From NCBI GenBank assembly GCA_949751835.1, contig CATKHK010000016.1, positions 310,001 through 374,000 of the forward strand: 64,000 nucleotides of DNA. The letters run 5' to 3'. A program made the position numbers and the translations under genes. Positions 51,570 to 63,200 of this stretch are shown here, one piece after another. The notes under the pieces were generated by a model. The model was not told where the DNA came from. It ran no database searches and was given only the letters and a program-made list of their open reading frames with translations. The DNA comes from Blepharisma japonicum. Lineage: Eukaryota; Ciliophora; Heterotrichea; Heterotrichida; Blepharismidae. Numbering within the stretch: position 1 is the stretch's first letter; each line of letters opens with the position of its first letter.

Positions 51570-54389
51570 ATGCCAGAGCAGACCAAGCCTTGCTATCTAA
51601 TAATTGATTACGAAGTGCTATCCCCTCCATCCAACCAAGAAATTGCCAAAATTTTAGAAAAAGGCACAGAAGAAGAAAAAATTGACGCAATGAAAACTTT
51701 GATTTTAATGATACTTCAAGATGACCACTACCCCAGAATGATAATGACAATAGTCCAGCACGCAATGAGAGTAGAGTCCAAAGATATGAAAAAATTACTT
51801 CTACTTTACTGGGAAGCCATTGAAAAAACTAATCCAGATGGGACTATCAAAGATGAAATGGTCATGCTCTGCAATGCTTTGAGAAACGACCTGCTTAGTC
51901 CTAATGAATTTGTGAGAGCAAAAACTCTTCGTTTAGTTGCCAAGATGAAGTATAGAGAAATGATGGACAGCTTGCTTCAGCCTGTGGTCGACAATCTTAA
52001 TCATCGCCATCCTTATGTGAGGAGAAACGCTGTTATGTGTGTCTACAGTATTTATATGTCATTTGGCGACAGCTTGCTGCCAGACGCAGTTGAAAAAGTA
52101 GATGAACTTTTGAAGAGTGAGACTGATTTAAGTACACGTAGGAATGCATTGCTCTTTTTGTTTGAAGCCCAGCCAGAAGTAGCTATGAAATATTTAAGCT
52201 CGGTATTGGCTGATGAAGAAGATAATAACTCATCATATGGAGCAAGTGCTGATATTTTACAGCTTGTCGTGCTTGATGAACTTAAAAGGGTTTGTAAAGC
52301 AAATCCACAGGAAAAAGGAAGACATATGAAATCTATCTTCCAATTAGCAAATTCTAGCAAGTCACAAAGTGTGCTTTTTGAGTGTGCGTCTACTATTATT
52401 CAATTGACAAAATCCCCTAATGCAGTAAAAACAGCTATTTCTACATATATCAAGCTTCTTAATGATCCTAGTGCAGATAATAACGTAAAATTGTTAGTTT
52501 TAGAAAAACTAGCTGATATAAGACCACAGTTTCCAAAGCTTTTGCAAGAGCAAGCTGTAGATTTATTAAGATCCTTATCAAGCCCTTCTAATGATATCAG
52601 AAAAAAGTGCTTAGATCTTGTGCTGGAACTCTTATCATCGCGAAATGTGGAAGAAATTGTCAGAATCCTTAAAAAAGAACTTTTAAATGTTCAAGGACAA
52701 AAAGAAGAATTCCCATACCAAGAGCTTTTGATTGTGGCTCTTCACAAGTGTGCAGTCAGTTTCCCTGATATCACAGGTCAATTAGGACTTGTTGAAGTTT
52801 TAATGGACTGCTGCTTGCTTCAAGCTTCAACTTCAGCAGAAGTGGCTAGCTTTGTCCAGCAGCTAATGTCCAGCTATCAGTCTTTGCAGAGCAATATTAT
52901 TGATAAGCTTCATCATATTTTTGCTGAAATTTCTTCTCCACAGGTCTATAGAAGTGCATTGTGGATGCTATCAGAGTACACAAAAGACCCATCAAAAACA
53001 ATAGTATTGATTCTCAACACAATTGGTGAAGGACCATTTATCAATAAAAGAGAAAGAATTGCCCATACAGAAGCTGCTAAAGATGAGCAAGAACAAATTC
53101 ATCGTACAGTGATTTTGCCAGATGGGACTTATGGCACACAGATTATATCAACTTTTGATTTTTCAAGGCCAAAAAGTGTAAGTGGTCTTAGGAAGCTGTT
53201 GACTGAGGTAGAAGAAGTTGATTTTTATTTAGTTACTGCCATAGCTATTGCTCTAACAAAATTATTATATAAAGTTGAAGAAAAAAACCGAGAAAACTAC
53301 AAGCAAGACATCTTGTTAATCCTTTGTGGGCTAGTACAGCTGCGAACTTACCCATTGAAAAACAAAGCTGAAAAAGAATACAGTGAAGTCCCATTTTCTA
53401 TTGACCCAGACAATTTCGAAAGGATTTTGCAATGTTTCCAAACACTTACAGGCATAATATATCCTGACTGGCTTCAAGGAGGAAAAGAGCTTTACAGTCA
53501 TTGTCAAACAATTGCGAAACAAATAGAAGAGCAGCTAGAAGACGAAAAGTTTATTACCCAGCCTGACGATTTACTTACCATTAAGCAGCTTAGAGGAAGA
53601 GAAGGGATTAATGATATGGACTTCATTGAAGAAGATGCCTTTAAAGCCATATTCCAAGACACTGATGAAGATTATGGCAAAAGAGTCAGCAGGGTCCGAC
53701 AACTGACTGGTCTTGGCGATCCAGTCTATGTAGAATGTATGATGAGGATGCATTTATATGACATTGTACTAGAGTTCTCAGTTTTCAATAAATCCAGCGA
53801 AACTCTTCAAAATTTGACACTAGAGCTTGCTTCACAAGGGGACTTAAAAATGGTAGAAAAACCTTTACCAATCAATTTAGCACCTGGAAAATCAGCGCAG
53901 ATTAAAGCAAGTGTTAAAGTTAGCAGCTCTGAGGCTGGGGTCATTTTTGGAAATTTAACTTATGATTCTCCGAAAGGAGGAAATCTAAACTTAATCACCT
54001 TAAATGAAATCAGTATTGACGCAATTGAATATATACACCCAGCCACCTGCAATGAGACTCATTTCAGACAGCTATGGCAAGACTTTAAATGGGAAAGTCC
54101 AGTATCAGTGAATAGCCCTAAAACCAACCTTCTGGACTATGTCCAAAAACTATCAAAAATGTCTAATATGTCCATTTTGACATCTGAAAATGTGATGCTT
54201 TGCAGTGACTACTTCTTGGTCTGCAACTTGTATGGGCAGTCTAGGTTTGCTGAAGATGCTCTTATGAATGTGTCAATAGAAAGAAAAGAAAATGGAATTA
54301 CTGGAAATATTAGGATAAGAGCCAAGACTGAAGGCATGGCAAAATGCTTAGGAGAACGAGTTGGTGGAATTACCCAACATATTAAATAA
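51570..54389 (+). CDS. Coatomer subunit beta (beta-COP)
   Basis: A 939-aa beta-COP, the adaptin-like subunit of the COPI coat that returns proteins from Golgi to ER. The N-terminal HEAT-repeat solenoid includes the conserved LLLYWEAIEKTNPDG, MVMLCNALRNDLLSPNEFVR and LNHRHPYVRRNAVMCVYSIY. A conserved appendage follows in the C-terminal third (DPVYVECMMRMHLYDIVLEF, CNETHFRQLWQDFKWES). Full length for the family, one uninterrupted frame, and 27 bp before the next gene. Pairs functionally with the Sec24 gene 30 kb away (opposite transport direction). Confidence 0.97.
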   Translation: MPEQTKPCYLIIDYEVLSPPSNQEIAKILEKGTEEEKIDAMKTLILMILQDDHYPRMIMTIVQHAMRVESKDMKKLLLLYWEAIEKTNPDGTIKDEMVMLCNALRNDLLSPNEFVRAKTLRLVAKMKYREMMDSLLQPVVDNLNHRHPYVRRNAVMCVYSIYMSFGDSLLPDAVEKVDELLKSETDLSTRRNALLFLFEAQPEVAMKYLSSVLADEEDNNSSYGASADILQLVVLDELKRVCKANPQEKGRHMKSIFQLANSSKSQSVLFECASTIIQLTKSPNAVKTAISTYIKLLNDPSADNNVKLLVLEKLADIRPQFPKLLQEQAVDLLRSLSSPSNDIRKKCLDLVLELLSSRNVEEIVRILKKELLNVQGQKEEFPYQELLIVALHKCAVSFPDITGQLGLVEVLMDCCLLQASTSAEVASFVQQLMSSYQSLQSNIIDKLHHIFAEISSPQVYRSALWMLSEYTKDPSKTIVLILNTIGEGPFINKRERIAHTEAAKDEQEQIHRTVILPDGTYGTQIISTFDFSRPKSVSGLRKLLTEVEEVDFYLVTAIAIALTKLLYKVEEKNRENYKQDILLILCGLVQLRTYPLKNKAEKEYSEVPFSIDPDNFERILQCFQTLTGIIYPDWLQGGKELYSHCQTIAKQIEEQLEDEKFITQPDDLLTIKQLRGREGINDMDFIEEDAFKAIFQDTDEDYGKRVSRVRQLTGLGDPVYVECMMRMHLYDIVLEFSVFNKSSETLQNLTLELASQGDLKMVEKPLPINLAPGKSAQIKASVKVSSSEAGVIFGNLTYDSPKGGNLNLITLNEISIDAIEYIHPATCNETHFRQLWQDFKWESPVSVNSPKTNLLDYVQKLSKMSNMSILTSENVMLCSDYFLVCNLYGQSRFAEDALMNVSIERKENGITGNIRIRAKTEGMAKCLGERVGGITQHIK

Positions 54390-54416
54390 GCCCTTCGAAA
54401 TTAAATAAAATTAAAT

Positions 54417-56669
54417 ATGTCTACTGGAGAGCCTACAAAGAGGCAAAAGATAGAAGGTAAAGATCCAATCGAGTCTTCAAATATATCTTTAAAAAATATT
54501 TCTCAGAATACTAAATTAGCTGAAAATACTGAGTTGACTAGACTTTCTCAGGAAAACGCAAGATTGAGTAGCGAGAATAACAAGCTGAATGACTATATCT
54601 CAAAGCACAATAGCTCCTGGAAAAAACTGGTCAGAGACATAAATGCACTATGCCAAGCTTACTCCTATGAAAAGTGTAATATAGAGTTAGTTGAAGGCGG
54701 CAGCCCATTTTCCTTCTTAATTCAAGACGAAGAAGGTCTTAGTCAGATGTCTGAACTCACTAGAAATGGGTTTAGGCAGCTCCTAGGCGTCATTTCCAAG
54801 CTGAAAAGTGGAATACCTCAAGATGAAATTGGCAAGAAAAACAGTGAATTGACTGATTCGTACGTAAAAGTGAGTTTTATATAGGCGTGCTCTGACATCA
54901 GTGAATATCAGCGAGAAATACAACGTCTAAAAGATACTTTGTCAAGGACAGTTCAAGAACAGACCCGCACTGAAGCTACTGTTGAAGATCTCAAGTTTAC
55001 CAATCAGTCTTTGACCACTAAATTAAGTGCGGTGGAAATCGCGCTAAAATGCAAGTGCCCCTGCCGATGTGGCGCCCGCAAATCAGAGACAGTATCCACT
55101 GACGAGGACTCTCAAGATATAAAAGAACTTAAAAATTCCCTCAGCAAGCTTCAAGACGAAAGAGACCATCTGAAAACAAATCTCGAAGAGCAGATACAAA
55201 GGGCCCAGAAAATGCAAATAGAGCTAGAAGTCTCTGAGGAGCGTTTTGTGCGAACTAAGGCTTTTAAAAGCTTGATAGCCCAGGCGAAGACCATGATAAA
55301 AAACCATGATACCATTAAGAAGAAAAATGAAGAGCTTCAGAAAATCAATGATGAGTTCAATGAGGCCAAAGAAAGAGAAATCGCAGGAGTTATTGCTGAA
55401 GAGGAAAAAAAAATTCTAGCTCTCTATGAAGAGATAGGGAACTTAAAAAGCAAAATAATTAACATCACAAAAGAAAGAGATGAGGCTAGATTTGAGTACG
55501 AAGCGCTAAAAAAGGATAAAAACACACAAAGGGATACGGAGCATTTCCAGAAACATATTGAAGAGCTAGAACAGCAGAAGCTGAATTTGAAAAAAAAGAT
55601 TGCAGATTTGAAAAAAGACAAACTCGAGCTGGAAACTAAGAGCATGGAAGACTTAAAGGCAATTTATGAGCTCAAAGACAATCTCCACTTAAAAGAAATA
55701 GAAATCAGCAATATGAAGACAGTCCCAGACGAAAACGTCGCAGGAGAAAACGAAATTGAGCTTGACGTCAGGCTTAAAGAACAAAGAAACCAAATTTTGG
55801 AGCTAAAGCAGCACGCCAAAGCCAAAGACCACATAATCGCCAAGCTTGAAGGGCATGTAAAAAACTTAAAACAAGAAGTCAAAAATGAAAGAAAAAACAA
55901 CGAAAACCTCATCAATGAAATCGAAGTCACAGGAAATGCCTACGAAGAAACAATGAAGAAAAACAAAGTCCTAGTCAACCTGCTCGACGAAAAAGAAAAA
56001 AATCACATCCAGCTCATGAACGAAAGAGTTAAAGAAAGCAACTGGAAAATCCTGCGTGAAAAAGAAAAACAAGCCTATGAAGCAATAATCACAAATAAAG
56101 ACGAAACTATTGCAAAACTTAAAGAAGTAGTCAAAGAAGCAGAAAACAAGCTTAAATTCCAAAGCGATTTTACCTCATCTTTGGAAAGTAAGCTTAAAAC
56201 TTTTGAAGACCGATTGAGGCACTATTACAACCAGAATGAAGAAGTTTTGAGAAAAAATGAAGAGCTAATGATAGCAAAAAAAGAATGGCATGATAAGTTA
56301 TTGAAGACAGAAAAACTCAGCATTAAAAGTGCAACAGACGCCATACAGTTTCAGCTTATGTATCAACAAGCTGTGAAACAGATGAAAATTTATGAGGAAA
56401 AATGGCGCAAGGCAAAGGAATATGAAAAATTTACATCGGCTAATGACATTATCAATAATGAGCTCACGAAGTATAGAGTAAGAAATATTTAGAATATGGT
56501 AAGGTGTAGCATTTGCTGTGCAAGGCCGAAAGATGCACTGATCACGAAGTGTTTTCATACGTTTTGCAGGAAGTGCCTTGAGGATAGCATAGCCAATAAG
56601 AAGAGAAAATGCCCAACCTGTATGGGAAAGTACACTTTGGATGATGTGAAGGGTATTCTGTGGAAATAA
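54417..56669 (+). CDS. Bre1-type RING E3 ubiquitin ligase
   Basis: A 740-aa protein. Two 15-nt introns, GTGAGTTTTATATAG (54870-54884) and GTAAGAAATATTTAG (56478-56492), each hide a stop; splicing joins a long coiled coil (about residues 30-680) to a C-terminal C3HC4 RING (CSIC...CFHTFCRKC...CPTC, ending DDVKGILWK). A long coiled coil with a terminal RING is the layout of Bre1/RNF20-RNF40, which monoubiquitinates histone H2B during transcription. A Cys-rich patch near residue 200 (CKCPCRCGAR) is unusual. Without the second intron the RING would be missed entirely. Confidence 0.88.
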
Positions 56670-56723
56670 CTAATAATGAAACTTTATTAAATTCGCAAAA
56701 AAAATTAATATTTATTATCAAAT

Positions 56724-58406
56724 ATGAAATACCTCGTAATTTGTGGTGGGACTGTAAGCGGCATTGGCAAAGGCACAATCGTAAGTAGTATTGGAGTAAT
56801 ATTAAAAGCCTGCGGCTATAAGCTTACTGCAATTAAAATCGATCCATATCTAAATATTGATGCAGGAACAATGAGCCCATATGAGCATGGCGAGGTATTT
56901 GTGTTGGACGATGGTGGGGAAGTGGACTTGGACTTAGGAAATTACGAAAGGTTTTTAAACCTGACACTTACTTGGGACCACAATATTACTACCGGGAAAA
57001 TATATAAAAATATCATAGAGAAAGAAAGGCGCGGCGATTACCTTGGGAAAACTGTTCAGGTTGTGCCTCACGTAACAGATGAGATTCAGAACTGGATTTT
57101 CAGGGTTTCCGAGCAGCTTATTTTTGACAGAGACACAAATGAAGAATCAAAGCCTGAAATCTGCCTAGTAGAAGTGGGAGGAACTGTGGGAGATATTGAA
57201 GGCGCAACTTATTTTGAAGCTCTAAGGCAGCTTATTTTAAAGGTGGGACTTGAAAACGTTTGCTTGCTTTTCACAAGTTTCGTCCCTCACCTTAAAGGAT
57301 CAGGAGAATTAAAAACAAAACCGACACAACATGGAAATAAAGAATTAAGGTCACTTGGCTTAATTGCTGATATGATAGTCTGCAGAAGCGAAGTCGCACT
57401 AGACATGGCCACAAAAGAAAAAATTGCTTTATTTACCAATGCAAGACCAGATCGTGTCTTCTGCTGCGAAGATGTGAATACAGTCTATAAGGTCCCAGTT
57501 CAGCTTGAAAGCCAAGGGATTTCTAAACAAATTTGTGATAAGCTAAACATAGAATGGCGCAGCCCAAACCTTTCAAGATACATTAGTTATGTAAGCCAAT
57601 GGGAAAGACTAAAAGAAGATAACTCGACAGTAACAATTGTAATAGTTGGAAAATACACAGAAAGTCAAGACGCTTATATGTCGTTAGTTAAAGCTCTTTT
57701 CCATGCTGCGATGGCTTGCAAGAGAAAATTGAATCTTACATGGGTAGAATCTGAAAATCTAGAAAATCGTGAGCATCCTGATTGGCAAAAAGTTTACGAA
57801 AGTGAAGGAGTTTTGGTGGCTGGAGGATTTGGAGGGAGAGGTGCAGAAGGAAAGATTTTGACAGTTCAGTATGCAAGAGAAAATAAAAAACCTATGCTAG
57901 GGATTTGTCTAGGAATGCAGATGGCTGTGATAGAATACGCAAGAAATGTGCTAGGATTGAGTGCTAATTCTACTGAAGTCGATGAGAACACAGAGAATCC
58001 AGTTATAATTGATATGCCTGATTTTGATAAAGAAAACAAAGGACACACCATGAGACTAGGCTCAAAACCTACAAGCGTGACTCAAGATTCTTTAGCATAT
58101 AGGCTTTACAATGGAGCATCAGTAGTATGGGAAAGACATCGTCACAGATTTGAAGTAAACCCTCAATATATTTCTAGATTTGAGGAAGCAGGGCTTATTT
58201 TCTCAGGCAAAGACCCTACCAATACCAGAATGGAAATAGTTGAGCTTTCTCAGCAAACCCACCCATTCTTCATTGGCACGCAATACCACCCAGAATTCAA
58301 AACTTCCCCTTTCACCCCATCTCCTATCTACTACGGTTTCATTTTAGCAGCCATTAACCTCTTGCCTTCAGGTTTAATCGACTCACAGCACATAGAGTTT
58401 AATTAA
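56724..58406 (+). CDS. CTP synthase
   Basis: A 560-aa cytosolic CTP synthase, which converts UTP to CTP using glutamine. The N-terminal synthetase domain has GGTVSGIGKGTIVSS, IKIDPYLNIDAGTMSPYEHG and the family stretch SGELKTKPTQHG. The C-terminal glutamine amidotransferase domain has the nucleophile Cys in LGICLGMQMAVIEY and the His-Glu pair in GTQYHPEFKT. Size and domain order are standard. No UGA and no intron. It lies 54 bp after the Bre1 gene and 28 bp before PRMT5. Confidence 0.98.
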   Translation: MKYLVICGGTVSGIGKGTIVSSIGVILKACGYKLTAIKIDPYLNIDAGTMSPYEHGEVFVLDDGGEVDLDLGNYERFLNLTLTWDHNITTGKIYKNIIEKERRGDYLGKTVQVVPHVTDEIQNWIFRVSEQLIFDRDTNEESKPEICLVEVGGTVGDIEGATYFEALRQLILKVGLENVCLLFTSFVPHLKGSGELKTKPTQHGNKELRSLGLIADMIVCRSEVALDMATKEKIALFTNARPDRVFCCEDVNTVYKVPVQLESQGISKQICDKLNIEWRSPNLSRYISYVSQWERLKEDNSTVTIVIVGKYTESQDAYMSLVKALFHAAMACKRKLNLTWVESENLENREHPDWQKVYESEGVLVAGGFGGRGAEGKILTVQYARENKKPMLGICLGMQMAVIEYARNVLGLSANSTEVDENTENPVIIDMPDFDKENKGHTMRLGSKPTSVTQDSLAYRLYNGASVVWERHRHRFEVNPQYISRFEEAGLIFSGKDPTNTRMEIVELSQQTHPFFIGTQYHPEFKTSPFTPSPIYYGFILAAINLLPSGLIDSQHIEFN

Positions 58407-58434
58407 GAAAATTCTTCTAATAATTCACATAAAA

Positions 58435-60240
58435 ATGTTTCCCTGTCCAGAGTTTCCATGGCAGCTTTATGTAGGAAAAGAAACAAACTACCCAGCTAAT
58501 ATTCAACAAGAGCTACAAAAAGCTGTAAACGAAAGCTTTGATTTCCTCAGAGTCCCTTTATCACACCCAAGATATAGCCAACACCCTGATATTAAAAGAA
58601 ATAATGCATTTACAAGATCTGACTTTTGCCTTCCAAGCGACCAATGGAATAATTGCATACAAGGGAAATGCAACCCTAATATAAACCCTGACTCAAGCTG
58701 CCCGAAATTGAGAGAAAAATGGGAAAAAGAAATGGGAAGACAGATTGACTGGGCAGTCCATTTAGGAGTAAACGCTATTGTACTGCCAACTCCTCAGCTA
58801 CATTGTACGAATTTTGCGAGGATTTTGAACCAGTATTTGGAAAAAGGATTTTATTATCAAAAAGTGCATGTAGAAATTCCTGCTGATAAGTGGGAAAATT
58901 GGAATGCGCTGAGATGTATGGTAGGGCCGTCCACTGCGCTTGGAGTGTCTTTAGTAATAACTAAAGAGCTACCGGAAGAGAAAATATTAGACCGATGATT
59001 AGGAGAGCCTATTATGAATATTCATGTTCCTAGACACATTTTCCTGAAAAATAAACAAGGGTTTCCAGTTTTGCCAAAAGAGCATCAGGTTTTTATACAA
59101 AAATTATTTAAATTAAAAGCATCTGTGCTAATAGGCTCCGCCAGGGATGCAGAACAAATAAGAGGATATGTTTGCTATTTATTCAAAAATCAGCCACGCG
59201 TATTTTTTATGTAGCTAAATAAAATTCAGTCTTTTTCTATAGACTATTGGGATAATTTGCAAATCCCTCTGCAGCCTTTGATGCATAATTTAGAGTCCAT
59301 GACTTATGATATTTTTGAAAAAGACACAGTTAAATACATTTTATATGAAAACGCTATTTATTCAGCGTTAAAAGATAATGAGAATTACAGAGTTATTATG
59401 GTTGTTGGAGCTGGCCGAGGTCCAATAGCATCTGCTGCTTTAAGAGCTGGAAGAAAAGCTCAAAGAAGCATAAAGGTTTATGCCCTTGATAAAAATCCTA
59501 ATGCTATTGTGACACTTTATAACCTATTAAGTAAGATATAAATAGGTACTGATTGGGCTGGAGAAAATATCGAAGTAATCGAAAGTGATATGAGGGAATG
59601 AAAACCAGAAGAAAAAGCTGATATTTTAGTTAGCGAACTGCTAGGAAGCTTTGGAGATAACGAGCTTGAGCCTGAATGCTTAGAATGCGCAAAACACTTA
59701 GTCAAAGAAGGCGGAATCAGCATCCCTTGTGAATCAATTTCCTATTTATCCCCAATCTCCTCACAGAAAAACTGAACCAACGCAATCACAGTTGAAAAAG
59801 TCTCAGAGACTCCTTATGTTTCTATGCTACACAATTTTTACTCCCCATGGACAACCCAAAAATGTTTCCAATTCAACTATCCATCCCCAAGCTCAAATTA
59901 TTCAAGATTTTCTTCTTTTAAATTTCCCGTTACAACTCCTCTCACAATTCATGGCTTTGGAGGCTATTTTGAGTCAAAATTATATAAAGACATAACTCTT
60001 TCAACAGTCCCAGAAACGCACTCTAAGGATATGTGTTCTTGGTTTCCTATGTATTTTCCAATAAAAGAGCCCATTTTTTGTCCTGGAGAGTCAGAAATTG
60101 AAATTTCAGTATGGAGGTGCTGTGGGAGCGGAAAAGTGTGGTATGAGTGGGCTATTAATATGTGGAAGGATGGAATGCTGTATAAGTCTTCAGGCTTGCA
60201 CAATCCAAATGGGAAAACATATTGGATAGGAGTTAGATAA
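58435..60240 (+). CDS. Protein arginine methyltransferase 5 (PRMT5)
   Basis: A 591-aa type II arginine methyltransferase that makes symmetric dimethylarginine on Sm proteins and histones. Two 15-nt introns, GTATTTTTTATGTAG (59200-59214) and GTAAGATATAAATAG (59531-59545), are removed, and several UGA codons are Trp. The order is a TIM-barrel-like N-terminus, [19 protein letters not shown] with the PRMT5-specific Phe, SAM-binding VVGAGRGP, the double-Glu loop [15 protein letters not shown], and a beta-barrel ending GKTYWIGVR. It is complete. It converges on the next gene, 21 bp apart. Confidence 0.96.
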
Positions 60241-60261
60241 AACTAAATTAAATAGATTAGA

Positions 60262-63200
60262 TTATTGTTCATATGATAGATCGTTAGCTGGGGTCAGAGA
60301 CCTAAGCCTTTCTCTAGTAACTTCAAGATTATGCAGAATTTTCCTGACCTCTTCTGTTTCAGGGAGAAGGCCACTATACTCACCTGCAGTTTCTTCCAAA
60401 ATTTGGATTGGTCTAATTTCAGATTGTTTTTGGCTATAAAGTGCAGTATTTTCTAGCTCTTCCAGTGCTGGGGTTGATTTTTTATATCTGTACTCTTTTT
60501 GTTGGATTTCTGCTAGTTGGGCTTTCACACTTTCAAGTTCCAGCGCAGACTGACAAAGCTTATGAATCCTCTGCCTTACACTTTCATCAATTCTATGCCC
60601 ACTCAGCGCAAGTAAAACCATTGCAGTGTCCTCTTCTTGTTTTAGCTTTTCAATTTGGTTTTGCAAGCTTGCTATTTCTTTTTTCATATTTTTTCCTTTT
60701 GCTTCCTCTTCTTCTTTTACCTTATGTAAATTTTCAATTTCACTTGTAATTTGTAGCACCTCCTCTTTATCATGAGCCAGTTTATTTCTACACCTCTGCA
60801 CTGATTCCATAAGCTGCCTCAACGTTTGTTCTCCATTACTTATAGCGTTTCTTAGCTGCTCAAGCTCACTTTTATGTTTTGCTTCTTCTTTGTTCATTTT
60901 TTGGTTAATTATTTCAATTTCACTTAAAACTTGGTGCTTGTGGGCTTCGACCCTTTCAAGGGTTTCTGTTAGTTTTGCTACTCTGGTGCTGAGAGATTGG
61001 GCTTGTTGTTTAAGAACATTAACGGTTTCCTCTTCAGTTTGTCTTTGGTCTTTGCTGTCATCTAGCCTCTGTTCTTCATTTACAAGCAGGTTTTGTTTTT
61101 CTATTAAAACTCGTTCAGTGTTATTAAGCTCTTGTTTTTTCTGATTCAGCTGGTGCAGAACAGTGTCTGCTTCATAGTTTTTATTGACGATAGTTTCATC
61201 AATAGACCTGAGCTCTAATTTATTGTTCCTTATGATTTCTTCTAGCGCTTTAAGCTCTTGTGTAGAAGACTCCATTTTATTTTTCAGTCTCTCGTACTCG
61301 CTTTGTTTTTGCTCTAAATCTGAATCTAATTGTGCCATTTTTCTGTTTTTCTGGGCGAAATTTTGACTTAGAATGTCTACATCTTGTTGGATTCTGCTAA
61401 ATGTAGTTTCTGCGTTTTCAATTTTGCCTTCAATTTCTTTCATTACTTGTTGCCGATTTTTTATTGCAGATTCTATAAGTTCTCTTTCTAATAAATCAGC
61501 TTCATTTTTTTTCTTTATATATGAAGCTTCTTCTTCTTTTCTTGCCAGTTGTGCAGAGCAGTCATTTATTAAAGACTGTAAATTATGGACTTCTTTTTGT
61601 TTGTCAGCAATAAGTTGTTTGATATTTTCTAGTTCTCTATAGACTACAACCTGCTCATCAGTTTGCTTGCTTTTTAGCCTAAGAAGCAATTTTTCTTGTT
61701 CTTTGATTTCTAGATCTAAATTCCTTGTGCGATCTTCAAGCTTGGCAGCTTGGAATTTTATGTTGTTTAGTTCAGCTTCAGAGTCTATTCGGTCTGATTT
61801 TAGCTGCTTATAGTGATTTTTCGCAGTTTGGATATCAGTCATTAAATCTTCATATTTTTTTGCTTCAGATTCATGGATAGATTGGATGTGTTGGTAATCT
61901 CGAAGAGTTTTTTCTCGAAGATCTTCATAAGATTTGATTGAATCTTTGAGTGAAAATGAATGCTCTTCAAGCTTGATGTTGTCTCTTTCTAAGCTAGCTT
62001 TAAGCTTTTGTAATTCATTTGTGGCTTGATTTAGTTGTCTCACCTGTTCATCTAGGGTCCGTTTTTCAGACCTTATCATGTCAATTTGCAGCTTTTCTTT
62101 TTCAATTTGGTCCTTTGCCAGTTTCAGCGATTCCCACTCTTCTTGCAGCTCTTTTGTGTTACTTTCATACATTTCAACGAATTTCTCTTTATTAACCTTA
62201 AACCTTTCCACTTTTTCCATACTTTCATTAAGCTCTGCTATAGCCTGCTCTATCCTTTTAACCATAGTGAAAAGATCTGGTGTAGAATTTGCATTAAATT
62301 CAACTTCTAGCACATCAGCTACTTTTCTTATTGCAATTAACGCTCTATCCCTCTCATCTTCAGCAGTTTTTACAATTTTAAGATCTCTTATTTCATTTCT
62401 TGCAGTATGAACTTCTAAATCCAGCTCATATTTATTTTTTCTGATAATTTCGATTTTTTCATTTAATTCATCTTTCAGTAATGATTGATTTCTAATGTTT
62501 TCTTGCAGATTTTCTAGCTCTTTGGTTTTTTTCTCACAGTCTTCTATTAAGCTTTGATATTGTCCTGCTTTGTGCTCACAATATCCTTTCATTTTAGAAA
62601 GCTTGTCTTTTTCACTTGCTTCTTTTAACTCATATTCAGTTTCTAGCTGTTTAATTTTGTCTTTTAATCGATTTTGTTCTTCAATGAGCTCGTCTATCTT
62701 AGATTGAGCACTTTTTATATCTTCATTTTCTGAAAATTCTTTAAGTCTGTTTTCACTGAGCAGCCATTGGCCTTCTAATTGTGTTAGCTTTTCTTTCGTT
62801 TCCTGAAGCTCTTTCTCTAGTTTAATTTTATTTTTTTTTGAAATTTCTTCTTGCTCTTTATAAGCATCAAGCTTTGCGCTGAGTTTGGAAATTTCTTGTT
62901 CATATTTTTCAATATTTGGCCTTTTGCTTAGCTCTTCAACAAGTTCTTGGTATTTTGAGGTCAAATGCTGAATGGTGGCTTCATCAATTCTTTTTGAGGC
63001 AGCAAGCTCTACATATTGTTCATTTCCTGAAAGTTTTCTTGATAAATGGTCCTTCATGCTGTCAGCCCAACGAATAATGGCTTTAGGAATGTCATCTGAT
63101 TCCCCATCCCATGGATTTTCGCTGACTAACCCTCATAGTGTTCTTAAACTTTCCCACATCTTTTTTGCGTGATTTGTAGATCGTATTGGACTTGGGCTTG

